Shown piece after piece: positions 51,921 to 61,020 of a stretch of DNA of 64,000 nt. The DNA comes from Pseudalkalibacillus sp052246725 (lineage in GTDB: Bacteria > Bacillota > Bacilli > Bacillales > Fictibacillaceae): assembly GCA_052246725.1 (NCBI GenBank), contig JBQQCL010000015.1; one strand, written 5' to 3'. The notes below the pieces were generated by a model. It saw only the letters and a list, made by a program, of their open reading frames with translations. It was not told the DNA's origin and did not search any database. A program made the position numbers and the translations under genes. The first letter of the stretch is position 1. Each line of letters starts with the position of its first letter.

Positions 51921-52039
51921 GGTGTTAAGTCTAAAAATCCGGCTCTAAGTCTAAAATTTTTGATTTAAGTTAAAAAAATCGCCATTAAGTCTAAAAATTT
52001 TGCTTTATGTCTAAAAAGTCCACTCCTAAGTCTAAAACC
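51921..52039 (+). repeat. Tandem array, six units of about 20 bp, core taagtctaaaa
   Basis: Units start at 51921, 51941, 51961, 51981, 52001 and 52021, an exact 20-base step for the first five, with the core shifted by one base in the sixth. The core TTAAGTCTAAAA is kept while the 6-8 bases between are variable. The array separates two convergent genes. Confidence 0.85.
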
Positions 52040-52063
52040 AATACCAACGTGAGTTTCCGAAGC

Positions 52064-52519
52064 CTACTTGAACACTGCCCGATTCCGAACTTTGACGCTT
52101 TTTTCTTTTTCCCCGTCTAGTAAAGGTGAAGCTACCAGCAGTAACGAGGCGATCAAAGCGATATAGAAACCAGCTGTCACGATGTTTCCAGTGTTCGTGA
52201 GGATATAAAGACAGCTCATCACTGCGATCAATCCCGCACCACAATCCAAATAAATGCTTGGCTTCCGCTTTGAAAATAACATTATTAATACGAAAGATGA
52301 AATAACTGGTGCAAGAAGCATCAAAAACAACGAGAACATTTGCTCATTGCTGATTTTCATGACACCGAAACTGTTCAGCTGATTGGCAAGGGAAATTGTC
52401 TTGAATGGGAGAAGGTAGCCGATTACCGGAACAGTGGTGACGATGAAAGGTATTTTCAGCCATGGGAGTGCAAAACTCACGAGAAGTGAAATATGTAACC
52501 AGATGCGTAGGTTTTTCAT
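52064..52519 (-). CDS. Membrane protein of unknown function (151 aa)
   Basis: Four hydrophobic segments (about 5-25, 28-48, 62-88 and 98-135) and a short charged C-terminus. The start at 52519 follows ggagggtcttcta. No family recognised. It is not in an evident operon. Confidence 0.6.
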   Translation of the reverse strand: MKNLRIWLHISLLVSFALPWLKIPFIVTTVPVIGYLLPFKTISLANQLNSFGVMKISNEQMFSLFLMLLAPVISSFVLIMLFSKRKPSIYLDCGAGLIAVMSCLYILTNTGNIVTAGFYIALIASLLLVASPLLDGEKEKSVKVRNRAVFK

Positions 52520-52639
52520 TAGAAGACCCTCCAAAGATGAAATTGAGATAAGCTACCATAGACATATTCAACTTCCTCTTCAATAAGAACTGACGAAGGT
52601 CCTGATTATGTACATTTTTCGTATTGGTGTTTTTTGATC

Positions 52640-52790
52640 AGTAGGAAATATACTCGCTTTCCGCGGGCGAACCGCGAGCCTCCTCACTTGGACAGGATGT
52701 ACTGGCTTCGACCTTGGTGCAGGCTGCACCATACATAGTTGCGCTGATATTGAAAAAAGTATTTTCTGCTTTCTTTAAATGCAAAAAAGA
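52640..52790 (-). repeat. G+C-rich palindromic repeat plus family B fragment
   Basis: The segment cgctttccgcgggcgaaccg and its surroundings are palindromic and resemble the widespread Bacillaceae G+C-rich repeat. A family B fragment (gttgcgctgatattgaaaaa to tttctttaaatgc) follows at 52733-52790. Confidence 0.6.
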
Positions 52791-52816
52791 ACAGGCGCCA
52801 ATGAGCCTGTTCTTCC
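52785..52816 (-). terminator. Rho-independent terminator of rocD
   Basis: Read leftward, stem agaacaggct / gcctgttct with T6; 15 bases past the rocD stop. Confidence 0.85.
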
Positions 52817-52830
52817 TCAAGATGTTTCTT

Positions 52831-54042
52831 TTACGCTTCTAAAACTTCTTTAATCTTTCCGATCGCCCAATCGAGATCTTTTTTGTCGATCACAAGTGGT
52901 GGAGCGAAACGGATGACAGTTTCGTGCGTTTCCTTACAAAGCAATCCTTTTCCCTTCAATTGCTCACAATACGAGCGTGCAGCTTCAGTCAACTCAACAC
53001 CAATGAATAAGCCGCGTCCACGAATTTCTTTTATCTTCGGATTGTTGATCTTCTTCAATTCCTCTTGGAAGTAGTTCCCCAATTCCAAAGAACGTTCTAC
53101 TAATTTCTCTTCTTCAAGAACTTCAAGGGATGCGATCGATACCGCACATCCTAATGGATTTCCACCAAATGTAGAACCGTGTGAACCTGGATTGAAGACA
53201 CCTAAAATATCTTTGTTAGCAGCAACACAGGAGATCGGGAATACCCCTCCACCCAGCGCTTTTCCAAGGATGTACATGTCTGGAACGACGTTCTCCCAAT
53301 CACAGGCGAACGTTTTACCAGAACGGCCTAAGCCTGATTGAATTTCATCGGCCACCATCAACACATTTTCAGAAGTACATAATTCACGCGCTTCTTTTAA
53401 GAAACCATCCTCCGGAATGTTGATCCCAGCTTCACCCTGGATTGGCTCGAACAAGAATGCTGCAGTATTTTCTGTGATTGCATTACGTAATGCTTCGATA
53501 TCGCCGTATGGAATGACCTTGATACCAGGAAGCATAGGTCCGAAACCGCGCTTGTATTCAGCTTCTGATGAAAGGGAAACGGCTGTCATCGTACGGCCAT
53601 GGAAGTTTCCTTCACATGCGATGATTTCTGCTTGATTGTCTGCAACGCCTTTTACATCATATGCCCATCGGCGTGCAGTCTTGATTGCCGTCTCAACTGC
53701 TTCTGCACCAGTATTCATCGGCAGAATCATATCTTTATTCGTCAGTTTCGATACTTTTTCATAAAATGGAGCTAGTTGTTCGTTGTGGAACGCTCGGGAA
53801 GTCAACGTTACACGGTCAGCCTGCTGCTTAAGTGCTTCAATGATTTTCGGGTGTCGATGCCCCTGATTGACAGCGGAATATGCGCTCAGCATATCCATAT
53901 ACTTATTGCCTTCTGGGTCTTTCACCCATACACCTTCTGCTTCGGAAATGACGATCGGGAGTGGGAGATAGTTTTTTGCTCCATACTGTTCTGTTTTCGA
54001 AATGATTTCTTCTGTTCCATGTTGGTTTCTTACTTTACTCAT
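52831..54042 (-). CDS. rocD: Ornithine aminotransferase
   Basis: The 403-residue class III PLP aminotransferase has GAEAVETAIKTARRWAY, the DEIQSGLGRSG Asp that binds the PLP ring nitrogen, the Schiff-base Lys in YILGKALGGG, and GSHGSTFGGNPLGCA. It converts ornithine and 2-oxoglutarate to glutamate semialdehyde in arginine breakdown. The start at 54042 follows ggagtgagccac. Monocistronic, unlike the rocDEF operon of B. subtilis; no RocR-type site was recognised. Confidence 0.92.
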   Translation of the reverse strand: MSKVRNQHGTEEIISKTEQYGAKNYLPLPIVISEAEGVWVKDPEGNKYMDMLSAYSAVNQGHRHPKIIEALKQQADRVTLTSRAFHNEQLAPFYEKVSKLTNKDMILPMNTGAEAVETAIKTARRWAYDVKGVADNQAEIIACEGNFHGRTMTAVSLSSEAEYKRGFGPMLPGIKVIPYGDIEALRNAITENTAAFLFEPIQGEAGINIPEDGFLKEARELCTSENVLMVADEIQSGLGRSGKTFACDWENVVPDMYILGKALGGGVFPISCVAANKDILGVFNPGSHGSTFGGNPLGCAVSIASLEVLEEEKLVERSLELGNYFQEELKKINNPKIKEIRGRGLFIGVELTEAARSYCEQLKGKGLLCKETHETVIRFAPPLVIDKKDLDWAIGKIKEVLEA

Positions 54043-54190
54043 GTGGCTCACTCCATTCTTTTCAATTCATTTTGACTCTTTCACCATTATAAATGAAAAC
54101 GCTTTTGCATTACACCCTCAGCATCAGATTTCCCTTTTGGAAAGGGTTTTGATATGATGAAATCGATTGAGTTTAGAGGAGGAATGCTGG

Positions 54191-54544
54191 ATGCTTCATG
54201 CACATGTTACGTCTTGGGCGATTGCAATCATCCTGTTTTTTGTAACGTATTTTCTATTAAAAGCAGGAAAAGCGAAAGGCCATAAGATCACAAGCATGAT
54301 TTTAAGGTTGTTTTATATTTTCATTATCGTTACTGGTGGAATGATGTTCGTACAATACTTATCAGGCGGATATTATGAATTTGAATTATTTGCGAAAGCA
54401 CTGGTAGGTATCTGGGTGATTGGAAGTATGGAAATGGTGTTGGCAAAAGCGAAAAAAGGGGCTTCTGTCATTGGAATGTGGATCATGTTCGTCATTTCAC
54501 TGATCCTAGTTTTATACCTGGGTTATCACGCATTGCCAATGTAA
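54191..54544 (+). CDS. yisL: YisL-family membrane protein (DUF1516)
   Basis: The 117-residue protein has four membrane segments and the YisL pattern: HAHVTSWAIAIILFF, KITSMILRLFYIFIIVTGG and LAKALVGIWVIGSMEM-type stretches. The start at 54191 follows gaggagg by eight bases. In B. subtilis it neighbours yisK, as here within 4 kb. Function unknown. Confidence 0.82.
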   Translation: MLHAHVTSWAIAIILFFVTYFLLKAGKAKGHKITSMILRLFYIFIIVTGGMMFVQYLSGGYYEFELFAKALVGIWVIGSMEMVLAKAKKGASVIGMWIMFVISLILVLYLGYHALPM

Positions 54545-54561
54545 AAAGACAAACCATCAAG

Positions 54562-54595
54562 AAAGAGCTTATCCGATAGGGACAAGCTCTTTTTT
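54562..54595 (+). terminator. Rho-independent terminator of yisL
   Basis: Stem aaagagctt / aagctcttt, loop of about 14, T run. Confidence 0.8.
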
Positions 54596-54651
54596 ACACT
54601 TTCTTCAGTAAAAGCGCAACTGAGGCTCAGCCTGTGCAAGGTTTTCTTTAA
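54596..54651 (+). repeat. Dispersed repeat, family B, partial (copy 6)
   Basis: It shares cttcagtaaaagcgcaactg and the ggctcagcctgtgcaaggtt segment with the other copies, and runs into the stop codon of the next leftward gene. Confidence 0.6.
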
Positions 54652-55043
54652 TCCGCAAACGTATTTTCTGTGATGATCACCATGACTGCTTTTTCAATCG
54701 TGTCGTCCTTCGGTTTGGTTTCAAAGTATGTATCGATTTGCTGAAGAAGTTGATTGGGGTCTTCGATGTGTATGTCTCTTGACTTCAAACCCTTTGTAAG
54801 ATGGATGGCAAAAGTAAGACGATCTTGAGTTGATAGAGACTGCCACTCTTGCCCGGTGTTTTGTAAAATGTCTTCAGGATTCTTAGAAGGGGACGTGTGG
54901 AGGCCTGAGGCTTCTCTTTGTTCTTTCATTTGAATCATGCTTTCTTCATCTACAAAAAAATCCGTTAATTCAGGACTAACAGCTATTGAGGAAATTCCCA
55001 ATAAGACTGCAAGAGTAAGTAAACCGAATAAGAAATTTTTCAT
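54648..55043 (-). CDS. Secreted or membrane-anchored protein of unknown function (131 aa)
   Basis: The N-terminal hydrophobic stretch (FLFGLLTLAVLLGISSIAV) is a signal peptide or anchor. The rest is soluble and acidic/polar with a helical C-terminal domain (LSTQDRLTFAIHLTKGLKSR). The start at 55043 is weakly supported by aaaggcatgg. Its place between yisL and the asnO-like gene corresponds to yisN in B. subtilis, but I see no clear similarity. Confidence 0.5.
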   Translation of the reverse strand: MKNFLFGLLTLAVLLGISSIAVSPELTDFFVDEESMIQMKEQREASGLHTSPSKNPEDILQNTGQEWQSLSTQDRLTFAIHLTKGLKSRDIHIEDPNQLLQQIDTYFETKPKDDTIEKAVMVIITENTFAD

Positions 55044-55126
55044 ATGTACCATGCCTTTGTCTTAATGTGTGTATATCAGTATAACATTTTTTTGTAAGGC
55101 TGTATTCGCAAACGTTGTTGCTCTTG

Positions 55127-55404
55127 AAAGTCGTTGATTTCCGCTCCAGGATGCTCGTTTTCCGCGGGGCGTGCGGTGAGCCCACTCGTCGCCTTGCGAC
55201 CTCAGGAGTCTCCTTTTCAAGGAAGCATTTGTGCTCCTGCGTCTACAAGAAAGTCCTGTCGAAGCGAGCTTCCTCGTCGCATGCCTTGCGAGGAGATTAT
55301 TCAGGTAGTAGGCACACTGATCCCGCAGGAGTCTCGCACCTTGCTCTCCAATCAACTTGCACAAGGTGATTTTTTGATAATAACTCAAAAGCAACAATCT
55401 TTTA
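55127..55404 (-). repeat. Dispersed palindromic repeat, family A, long form, inverted (copy 3)
   Basis: It is the inverse complement of most of 2518-2858, including the long internal arm (caggagcacaaatgcttcc and cctactacctgaataatctc parts) and the outer tgttgcttttgagt segment. Shared length is about 270 bases with short differences. Confidence 0.85.
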
Positions 55405-55458
55405 GATAAGAGCCTTATGTAAAGTGGTTAACGTTCTTCACCAAAAAAGGGGGAAATT

Positions 55459-55824
55459 ATGAAATTCTATCAATTCAATCCAACTAAAGCTAAGGTGATC
55501 GATCAATTTGGCAGTTCTGGTGTACGTATTTCGCCTTTCGTACGCCAAAAAGGATTTCAGCAGACAGCTTGTATCCACTTCGAAAAAGAAAGCTGCCTCG
55601 GTATGCATCCTGCCACGGTCAATCAATTGTTCATTGTTGTATCCGGTGAAGGGTGGGTACGTGTAAAAGATTCAGATAAAGTGAAAGTTTCCACTGGAAT
55701 AGCTGTGTTTTGGGAGCAGGGGGAAGAGCATGAATCAGGATCAGAGGAATCCATGGAGGTCATTGTGTTAGAAGGGGCGAACATCGATCCTTCAACATTT
55801 ATGTCTGAAATCGAAGTGAAATAG
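55459..55824 (+). CDS. Cupin-domain protein (121 aa)
   Basis: A single cupin barrel with motif 1 around MHPATVNQLFIVVSGEGWV and motif 2 around AVFWEQGEEHESGSEE, whose His/Glu residues could bind a metal. ATG follows aaaggggg. The substrate is unknown; small cupins often bind or isomerise small molecules. Confidence 0.72.
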   Translation: MKFYQFNPTKAKVIDQFGSSGVRISPFVRQKGFQQTACIHFEKESCLGMHPATVNQLFIVVSGEGWVRVKDSDKVKVSTGIAVFWEQGEEHESGSEESMEVIVLEGANIDPSTFMSEIEVK

Positions 55825-55986
55825 GATAAAAGACCTTATTCCCTTTATTCGAACATAGTAAAATAGGAGTTTATACACCCTTGGGATTGATGAAGGGAAC
55901 GACTGATTTGGTCGATAAAAGGTATGGATATGTCTAAAAATTAACGATCAGATCATTTTCAATCGATGCTGGGGAAGGGTGTAAAG

Positions 55987-58539
55987 ATGAAGACTGTCAG
56001 CACGATTTATAGTAGTAAGAAACAATTACAATCATTCATAGATATGAACGACCTACAATCGGTGCATGATCGGTTATTGATCCAGATCTTCACATCAGAG
56101 GGGAAGGTACGGATTTCAAGACTGGTAGAGATGCTTGATCAGGAGTTTCCGCAAGCAGCAATCATCGGTGCGACAGTGGACGCCTCCTTTTGTGAGGAAA
56201 TCAGGACGAGCGGTACGACGATCTCTTTTACGGTTTTCGATAAGGTGCAGCTTGCGTGTATTGGTATTTCTGATAATGAAGTTATGGAAGCCAATGAATG
56301 TGGGATTCATATTGCTGAACGGATCATCAAACCAGATACGAAAGCCGTCATCCTGTTCGGAAGCAGCAGTACATATAACAATCTGGGGGTGCTGAAGGGG
56401 TTGGAGAAAGTAGCCCCAGGTGTAGTAGTCGCAGGCGGCAATGCCGTACCGATTGGAGAACGAAATATAGAATTCCTGATCTCTAATGAAGGTTTGATCG
56501 ATTCAGGAGTGACGGCGGTCAGCCTGACTGGAGAGGAATTAAAGGCCTCGGTCCATGCCTGTTCGGATTGGAATACGGCAGGTCGTTCTTTTATAGTGAC
56601 GAAAGCTGAAGGTTCCATCCTCTATAGGCTGGATGATGTACCAGTCAAAGATATCTATGAAAAATATCTCGGAAGTGAAATGACGACGAATATCATAGAT
56701 TCACGTTCTTCCTTTCCTTTGATGGTGACACGTGGGGAGCAGACAGAGCCTGTGATGGTGAAGCGTTTTTGTGAAGACGGTTCGATCGAAGTCTTTCAAC
56801 CGATTCAGGAAGGTTGCAAAGTTTCAATTGGTTGTGGAGACGTTGGGATTTTTCTGGATTCGATGAATTGTATCTATCGCCAGCTGGAAAGTAAGCCTGT
56901 AGAAGGGCTCTTCCTATATTCATGTTTATCCAGGCGCAGGTTTTTCAATATCGGGATCGCTCATGAGATGGATATGATCAAAAGTCTCGTTCCGACAGTA
57001 GGGGCTTTCACAGCCGGTGAATATTATCATGAGGATGGAAAGAATGACGTCTTAAGCTATGCCCTTTCGTTCTTGATGTTAGCAGAAAATGAAACGTATA
57101 TTGATGAACAAACTTTCCGGAACGCAAATAACGTTGCTTCCCACTATCAAGAATTTCTTGCGATGTCACAGCTCGTAAAGGCATCCACAGAGGATCTTGA
57201 GGTTTTGAACGACTCTCTTATGATGGCTGAAGAGAAAATTTCACAGTTGGCTTATCACGACAGTTTGACAGGCTTGCCAAACCGTATGTATTTCCATGAA
57301 AGATTGACTGATGCGATCGAGTCAGCTGAAAAATCGAATGAGAAACTTGCGGTGATGGTAGTCGATTTGGATGAGTTCAAGATGATCAACGATAGTCTAG
57401 GGCATCAGGCAGGTGACCGGATTTTAAAACATGTGGCAAGAAATATGAGCGGGATGATTGAAGAGGGGCAATGCCTTGCACGGTTTGCTGCAGATGAATT
57501 CCTCATTTTCGTTCCCGGTGAAAGTGATTTGGATAAGCTGACGTGTTTAGCAAAAAACATCTTGTCAGTTATCAAAAAACCGATTTTCTTGAACGGCAAA
57601 GATTATGTTCTGTCTGGAAGCATCGGAATCAGTATGTACCCTGATGATGCCAGAAATGATGAGCACCTCTTGAAGAATGCGAACTTGGCGATGCACCGTG
57701 CAAAATTAGACGGAAGAAACAGTGTGCAGTTTTTTACGATGGAGATGAATGATTCAATTAACGAACGACTTGAAATGGAATATCATCTGAGAAAGGCGAT
57801 GTCGTTGGGGGAGTTTGAAATCTTCTATCAACCGCAGATCAATATATCCGATGGGAAAGTGTTCGCTTGTGAAGCATTGCTGAGATGGAATCATACGAAA
57901 CGCGGAATGATTCCTCCGAACCTTTTTATTCCGATCGCTGAAAAAGCGGGATTGATTAATGAAATCGGGAAATGGGTCCTTGAACAAGCTTGTAAACAAG
58001 TACGCAGTTGGCACGACCAAGGTGCGGAACACTTATCAGTTTGTGTGAATGTTTCTGGAAGGCAATTTCAACGATTGGAGTTCGTCGATGAAGTAAAAGA
58101 ATGCTTGGGGATTTCTGGTCTGAGTCCTTCTGCGCTGCATATCGAATTGACAGAGAGCATTATGCTTGAAGATGTGGAACACAGTCTGTGGATCATCAAT
58201 CAGTTGAGAGCTCTCGGTGTGAAAATATCTGTCGATGATTTCGGCACAGGATACTCTTCTTTAAGCTACTTGAGGGATTTTCCGATCGATATTCTGAAAA
58301 TCGACCAATCGTTCATACGGAACCTGGAAGAATTCAGTTCAGATGCTGCAATCGTCCGTGCAATCATTATGATGTGTGAAGGATTGAACGTCACGGTCCT
58401 CGCTGAAGGCGTGGAAACGAAAAATCAACTGATCACCTTGAAGAAATTTGGATGTGACCAAGTACAAGGGTACTATATCAGCAAACCTGTCAATCCGGTA
58501 CAAATCCAAACCTTCCTGACAGGAAACAAAATCATTTAA
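55987..58539 (+). CDS. FIST-GGDEF-EAL signalling protein, probable c-di-GMP phosphodiesterase
   Basis: A soluble 850-residue protein. Residues about 20-215 form a FIST_N ligand-sensing domain and 215-390 FIST_C. The GGDEF domain starts at YHDSLTGLPNR (about 421) but its signature is degenerate, RFAADEF, so cyclase activity is unlikely. The EAL domain has EALLRWNH (catalytic Glu), ELTESIMLED, SVDDFGTGYSSL and LAEGVETKNQL, so phosphodiesterase activity is expected. The start at 55987 follows gaagggtgtaaag. FIST probably senses an amino-acid-like ligand and controls c-di-GMP breakdown. Confidence 0.85.
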   Translation: MKTVSTIYSSKKQLQSFIDMNDLQSVHDRLLIQIFTSEGKVRISRLVEMLDQEFPQAAIIGATVDASFCEEIRTSGTTISFTVFDKVQLACIGISDNEVMEANECGIHIAERIIKPDTKAVILFGSSSTYNNLGVLKGLEKVAPGVVVAGGNAVPIGERNIEFLISNEGLIDSGVTAVSLTGEELKASVHACSDWNTAGRSFIVTKAEGSILYRLDDVPVKDIYEKYLGSEMTTNIIDSRSSFPLMVTRGEQTEPVMVKRFCEDGSIEVFQPIQEGCKVSIGCGDVGIFLDSMNCIYRQLESKPVEGLFLYSCLSRRRFFNIGIAHEMDMIKSLVPTVGAFTAGEYYHEDGKNDVLSYALSFLMLAENETYIDEQTFRNANNVASHYQEFLAMSQLVKASTEDLEVLNDSLMMAEEKISQLAYHDSLTGLPNRMYFHERLTDAIESAEKSNEKLAVMVVDLDEFKMINDSLGHQAGDRILKHVARNMSGMIEEGQCLARFAADEFLIFVPGESDLDKLTCLAKNILSVIKKPIFLNGKDYVLSGSIGISMYPDDARNDEHLLKNANLAMHRAKLDGRNSVQFFTMEMNDSINERLEMEYHLRKAMSLGEFEIFYQPQINISDGKVFACEALLRWNHTKRGMIPPNLFIPIAEKAGLINEIGKWVLEQACKQVRSWHDQGAEHLSVCVNVSGRQFQRLEFVDEVKECLGISGLSPSALHIELTESIMLEDVEHSLWIINQLRALGVKISVDDFGTGYSSLSYLRDFPIDILKIDQSFIRNLEEFSSDAAIVRAIIMMCEGLNVTVLAEGVETKNQLITLKKFGCDQVQGYYISKPVNPVQIQTFLTGNKII

Positions 58540-58555
58540 AGAAAGCAAATAAGGA

Positions 58556-58591
58556 AAAGCGGCTCGACTAAAACCAATCGAACCGCTTTTT
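58556..58591 (+). terminator. Rho-independent terminator
   Basis: Stem aaagcggctcga / tcgaaccgcttt with a T run. Confidence 0.85.
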
Positions 58592-58605
58592 GTTGTATAG
58601 GATAA

Positions 58606-58815
58606 GTGTACCAGGCACCGAATGGAACCTCAACAGCGCCAAGGGTTCTGAAAGTGTACCAGGCACCGAACGAGACCTCAACAGCGCCAATGGATCTGAA
58701 AGTGTGCCAGGCACCGAACGAGACCTCAACAGCGCCAAGGGTTCTGAAAGGGTGCCAGGCACCGAATGAAACCTCAACAGTGCCAATGGATCTGAAAGTG
58801 TACCAGGCACCGAAG
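58606..58815 (+). repeat. 48-bp tandem repeat, four full units plus a partial
   Basis: Units begin at 58606, 58654, 58702, 58750 and 58798 (partial). Each starts with a near-palindromic gtgYaccaggcaccga motif. The third quarter alternates (aagggttctg in units 1 and 3, aatggatctg in 2 and 4), so the array grew by doubling a 96-base dimer. Because 48 is a multiple of three, several frames stay open, but no start signal supports a gene. It lies between two convergent genes. Confidence 0.9.
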
Positions 58816-58827
58816 TGGCACTGATAT

Positions 58828-59604
58828 TTAGTATAGGTCGGTGCGGCGGTCTTCGTAGATTGGGATGCGGGTACGGATTTCGTTCAGTTCATCAATGGAG
58901 ATGTCAGCGAATAGGATGGTTTCTGTTTCATCTGCTTCTGCGATGATTTCGCCCCATGGGTTGATGATGATCGAGTGTCCGCCAAATTCATTGTCAGGGT
59001 CAGCGCCGATACGGTTACAGGCAACGACGTAACATTGGTTTTCAATCGCTCGTGTAATCAAAAGGTTACGCCAGTGTTCCGTTCTAGGTTTCGGCCATTC
59101 AGCCGGTACAAACAACACTTTAGCTCCTTCAAGCGCATGCTTGCGCATCCATTCTGGGAAACGGATATCATAACAGATGAACCCCGCTGAAGGCACTCCG
59201 TCAATTTCAAAATGGCCGTCATTATTTCCTGCAGTAAGGTATTTTTCTTCATTCATAAGGCGGAACAAATGGACCTTGCTGTATTTTTTCACAACATCAC
59301 CTTCACGATCAAATACGATCATCGTGTTGTAGACGCTGTCTTTAGACTTTTCAGCGACGGAGCCCGCAATGATATTCACCCGGTAAGTCGAAGCAAGTGA
59401 AGAGATGAATTCGATGGTCTGTTTCCCTTCATCATCACCGATTTCATCAAGCCGCTTTAAATCATACCCTGTCGTCCACATCTCTGGAAGGACAATCACA
59501 TCAGCTGATTCATTACATGCATCTCGGATCGTCGCTGTCACTTTTTCAAAATTCACTTGTGGTTTTCCGAATTCTATATCCATCTGTATTACTGCTACTT
59601 TCAT
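58828..59604 (-). CDS. mtnU: Carbon-nitrogen hydrolase, omega-amidase (MtnU-like)
   Basis: The 258-residue nitrilase-superfamily protein has the Glu-Lys-Cys triad: E41 in VIVLPEMW, Lys in KYSKVHLF and Cys in FICYDIRFPE. Omega-amidases hydrolyse 2-oxoglutaramate or 2-oxosuccinamate made by glutamine- or asparagine-dependent transaminases. It is divergent from an MtnE/MtnV-like aminotransferase and near an asparagine synthetase, as in methionine-salvage sets of Bacillus, which supports the assignment. Confidence 0.85.
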   Translation of the reverse strand: MKVAVIQMDIEFGKPQVNFEKVTATIRDACNESADVIVLPEMWTTGYDLKRLDEIGDDEGKQTIEFISSLASTYRVNIIAGSVAEKSKDSVYNTMIVFDREGDVVKKYSKVHLFRLMNEEKYLTAGNNDGHFEIDGVPSAGFICYDIRFPEWMRKHALEGAKVLFVPAEWPKPRTEHWRNLLITRAIENQCYVVACNRIGADPDNEFGGHSIIINPWGEIIAEADETETILFADISIDELNEIRTRIPIYEDRRTDLY

Positions 59605-59734
59605 ACAAGGGCCCCCTTAATTCCAGATTTACAATATAAATCCCTTTACATTTAGTCATTTACACTTTAACATAAGTGATTAGAATTTTACGACAATTTA
59701 CAATTGAAACTTAACAATATAGGAGGTTATCAGA

Positions 59735-60913
59735 TTGGCTCGTTTTCAACAATCAGAATCAATCAAACGTTTGCCTGACCAATTCTTTGCAAAACTTGTA
59801 AATAAGATCGAACCCTACTATCAAGCTGGTTATGACATGATCAATCTCGGACAGGGGAATCCTGACCAGCCTACCCCGGATCATATCATCGAGGCACTGC
59901 AGACCTCAGCAACCAACCCGATCCACCATAAATATCCCCCATTTCGAGGTCATACCTTTTTGAAAAAAGCGATTGCCGATTATTATAAACGGGAATACGA
60001 TGTCGATCTAGACCCTGAAAAAGAAGTCACCGTCCTTTTTGGGGCAAAAGCGGGTCTCGTAGAAGTAAGCCAATGCTTGTTAAACCAGGGGGATACTGTA
60101 TTAGTACCCGATCCAGGTTACCCTGACTATGAATCTGGGATCGCCATCGCTGGTGCAAATCAATATAAGATGCCGCTTAAAAAGGAAAATGACTTCCTGC
60201 CAGACTACGATTCTATTTCACAAAATGTTCTGGAACAAGCAAAATTGATGTTCCTGAACTATCCTAACAACCCGACAGCAGGTATCGCAACAAAGGAATT
60301 TTTCGAAGAGACGGTTGAGCTCGGTGAAAAGACTGGATGCTGTATCGTTCATGATTTTGCGTACGGATCGATCGGGTTTGACGGCAAGAAACCGATTAGC
60401 TTTCTTCAGACAAAAGGGGCAAAAGAGGTCGGAGTCGAGATGTACACGCTTTCCAAAACATACAATATGGCCGGTTGGCGTGTTGGCTTTGCATTAGGGA
60501 ATGAGGAAGTCATCGAAGCACTTAACCTTATCCAAGATCATTACTATTGTGGTATGTTCGGCGGCATCCAGGAAGCAGCGGCAAGTGCATTAAACGGCCC
60601 ACAGGACTGTGTTCACGAATTGACCGCTTTATATGAAGACCGTCGCAACGCATTTATCACGAAATTGAATGATCATGGATTCAACGTTGATCTTCCGAAA
60701 GGATCCTTTTTCTCGTGGCTTCCTGTGCCAGAAGGATATACATCAGAAGAGTACGCGGAACTTTTAATCGAAAAAGCGCATGTGATCGTAGCACCTGGAA
60801 ATGGATTCGGCGAAACAGGTGAAGGATTCGTCCGAGTTGGATTGAATTGTGAAAAAGAACGCCTGCTTGAAGCTGCCGACCGAATGATCCATTTACACGA
60901 AAACCACCTGTGA
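59735..60913 (+). CDS. mtnE: Methionine-salvage aminotransferase (MtnE/MtnV-like)
   Basis: The 392-residue class I/II PLP aminotransferase has NYPNNPTAGIAT, the HDFAYGSIGFDG Asp and Tyr, the Schiff-base Lys in TLSKTYNMAGWRVGF, and a terminal FVRVGLN Arg. It opens with MARFQQSESIKRLPDQFFAK, as YkrV-type transaminases do. The start is TTG at 59735, six or seven bases after aggagg. It probably converts 4-methylthio-2-oxobutyrate to methionine with glutamine as donor; the divergent omega-amidase removes the by-product. Confidence 0.85.
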   Translation: MARFQQSESIKRLPDQFFAKLVNKIEPYYQAGYDMINLGQGNPDQPTPDHIIEALQTSATNPIHHKYPPFRGHTFLKKAIADYYKREYDVDLDPEKEVTVLFGAKAGLVEVSQCLLNQGDTVLVPDPGYPDYESGIAIAGANQYKMPLKKENDFLPDYDSISQNVLEQAKLMFLNYPNNPTAGIATKEFFEETVELGEKTGCCIVHDFAYGSIGFDGKKPISFLQTKGAKEVGVEMYTLSKTYNMAGWRVGFALGNEEVIEALNLIQDHYYCGMFGGIQEAAASALNGPQDCVHELTALYEDRRNAFITKLNDHGFNVDLPKGSFFSWLPVPEGYTSEEYAELLIEKAHVIVAPGNGFGETGEGFVRVGLNCEKERLLEAADRMIHLHENHL

Positions 60914-61020
60914 TTCTAACTCCTCGAACCATCCCGAGTGGGCACATTTCACACTTCTTCGCATAAATTGTGTAGAGAGATGTGAGGATGATCGAATCCC
61001 TGGAAGGGTGAGGTAATAAA

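Noticed and set aside
58568..58824. Repeat-containing proteins on both strands of the 48-bp array
   Set aside because: Open frames result from a period divisible by three; neither strand has a start signal or a terminator arrangement supporting a gene.
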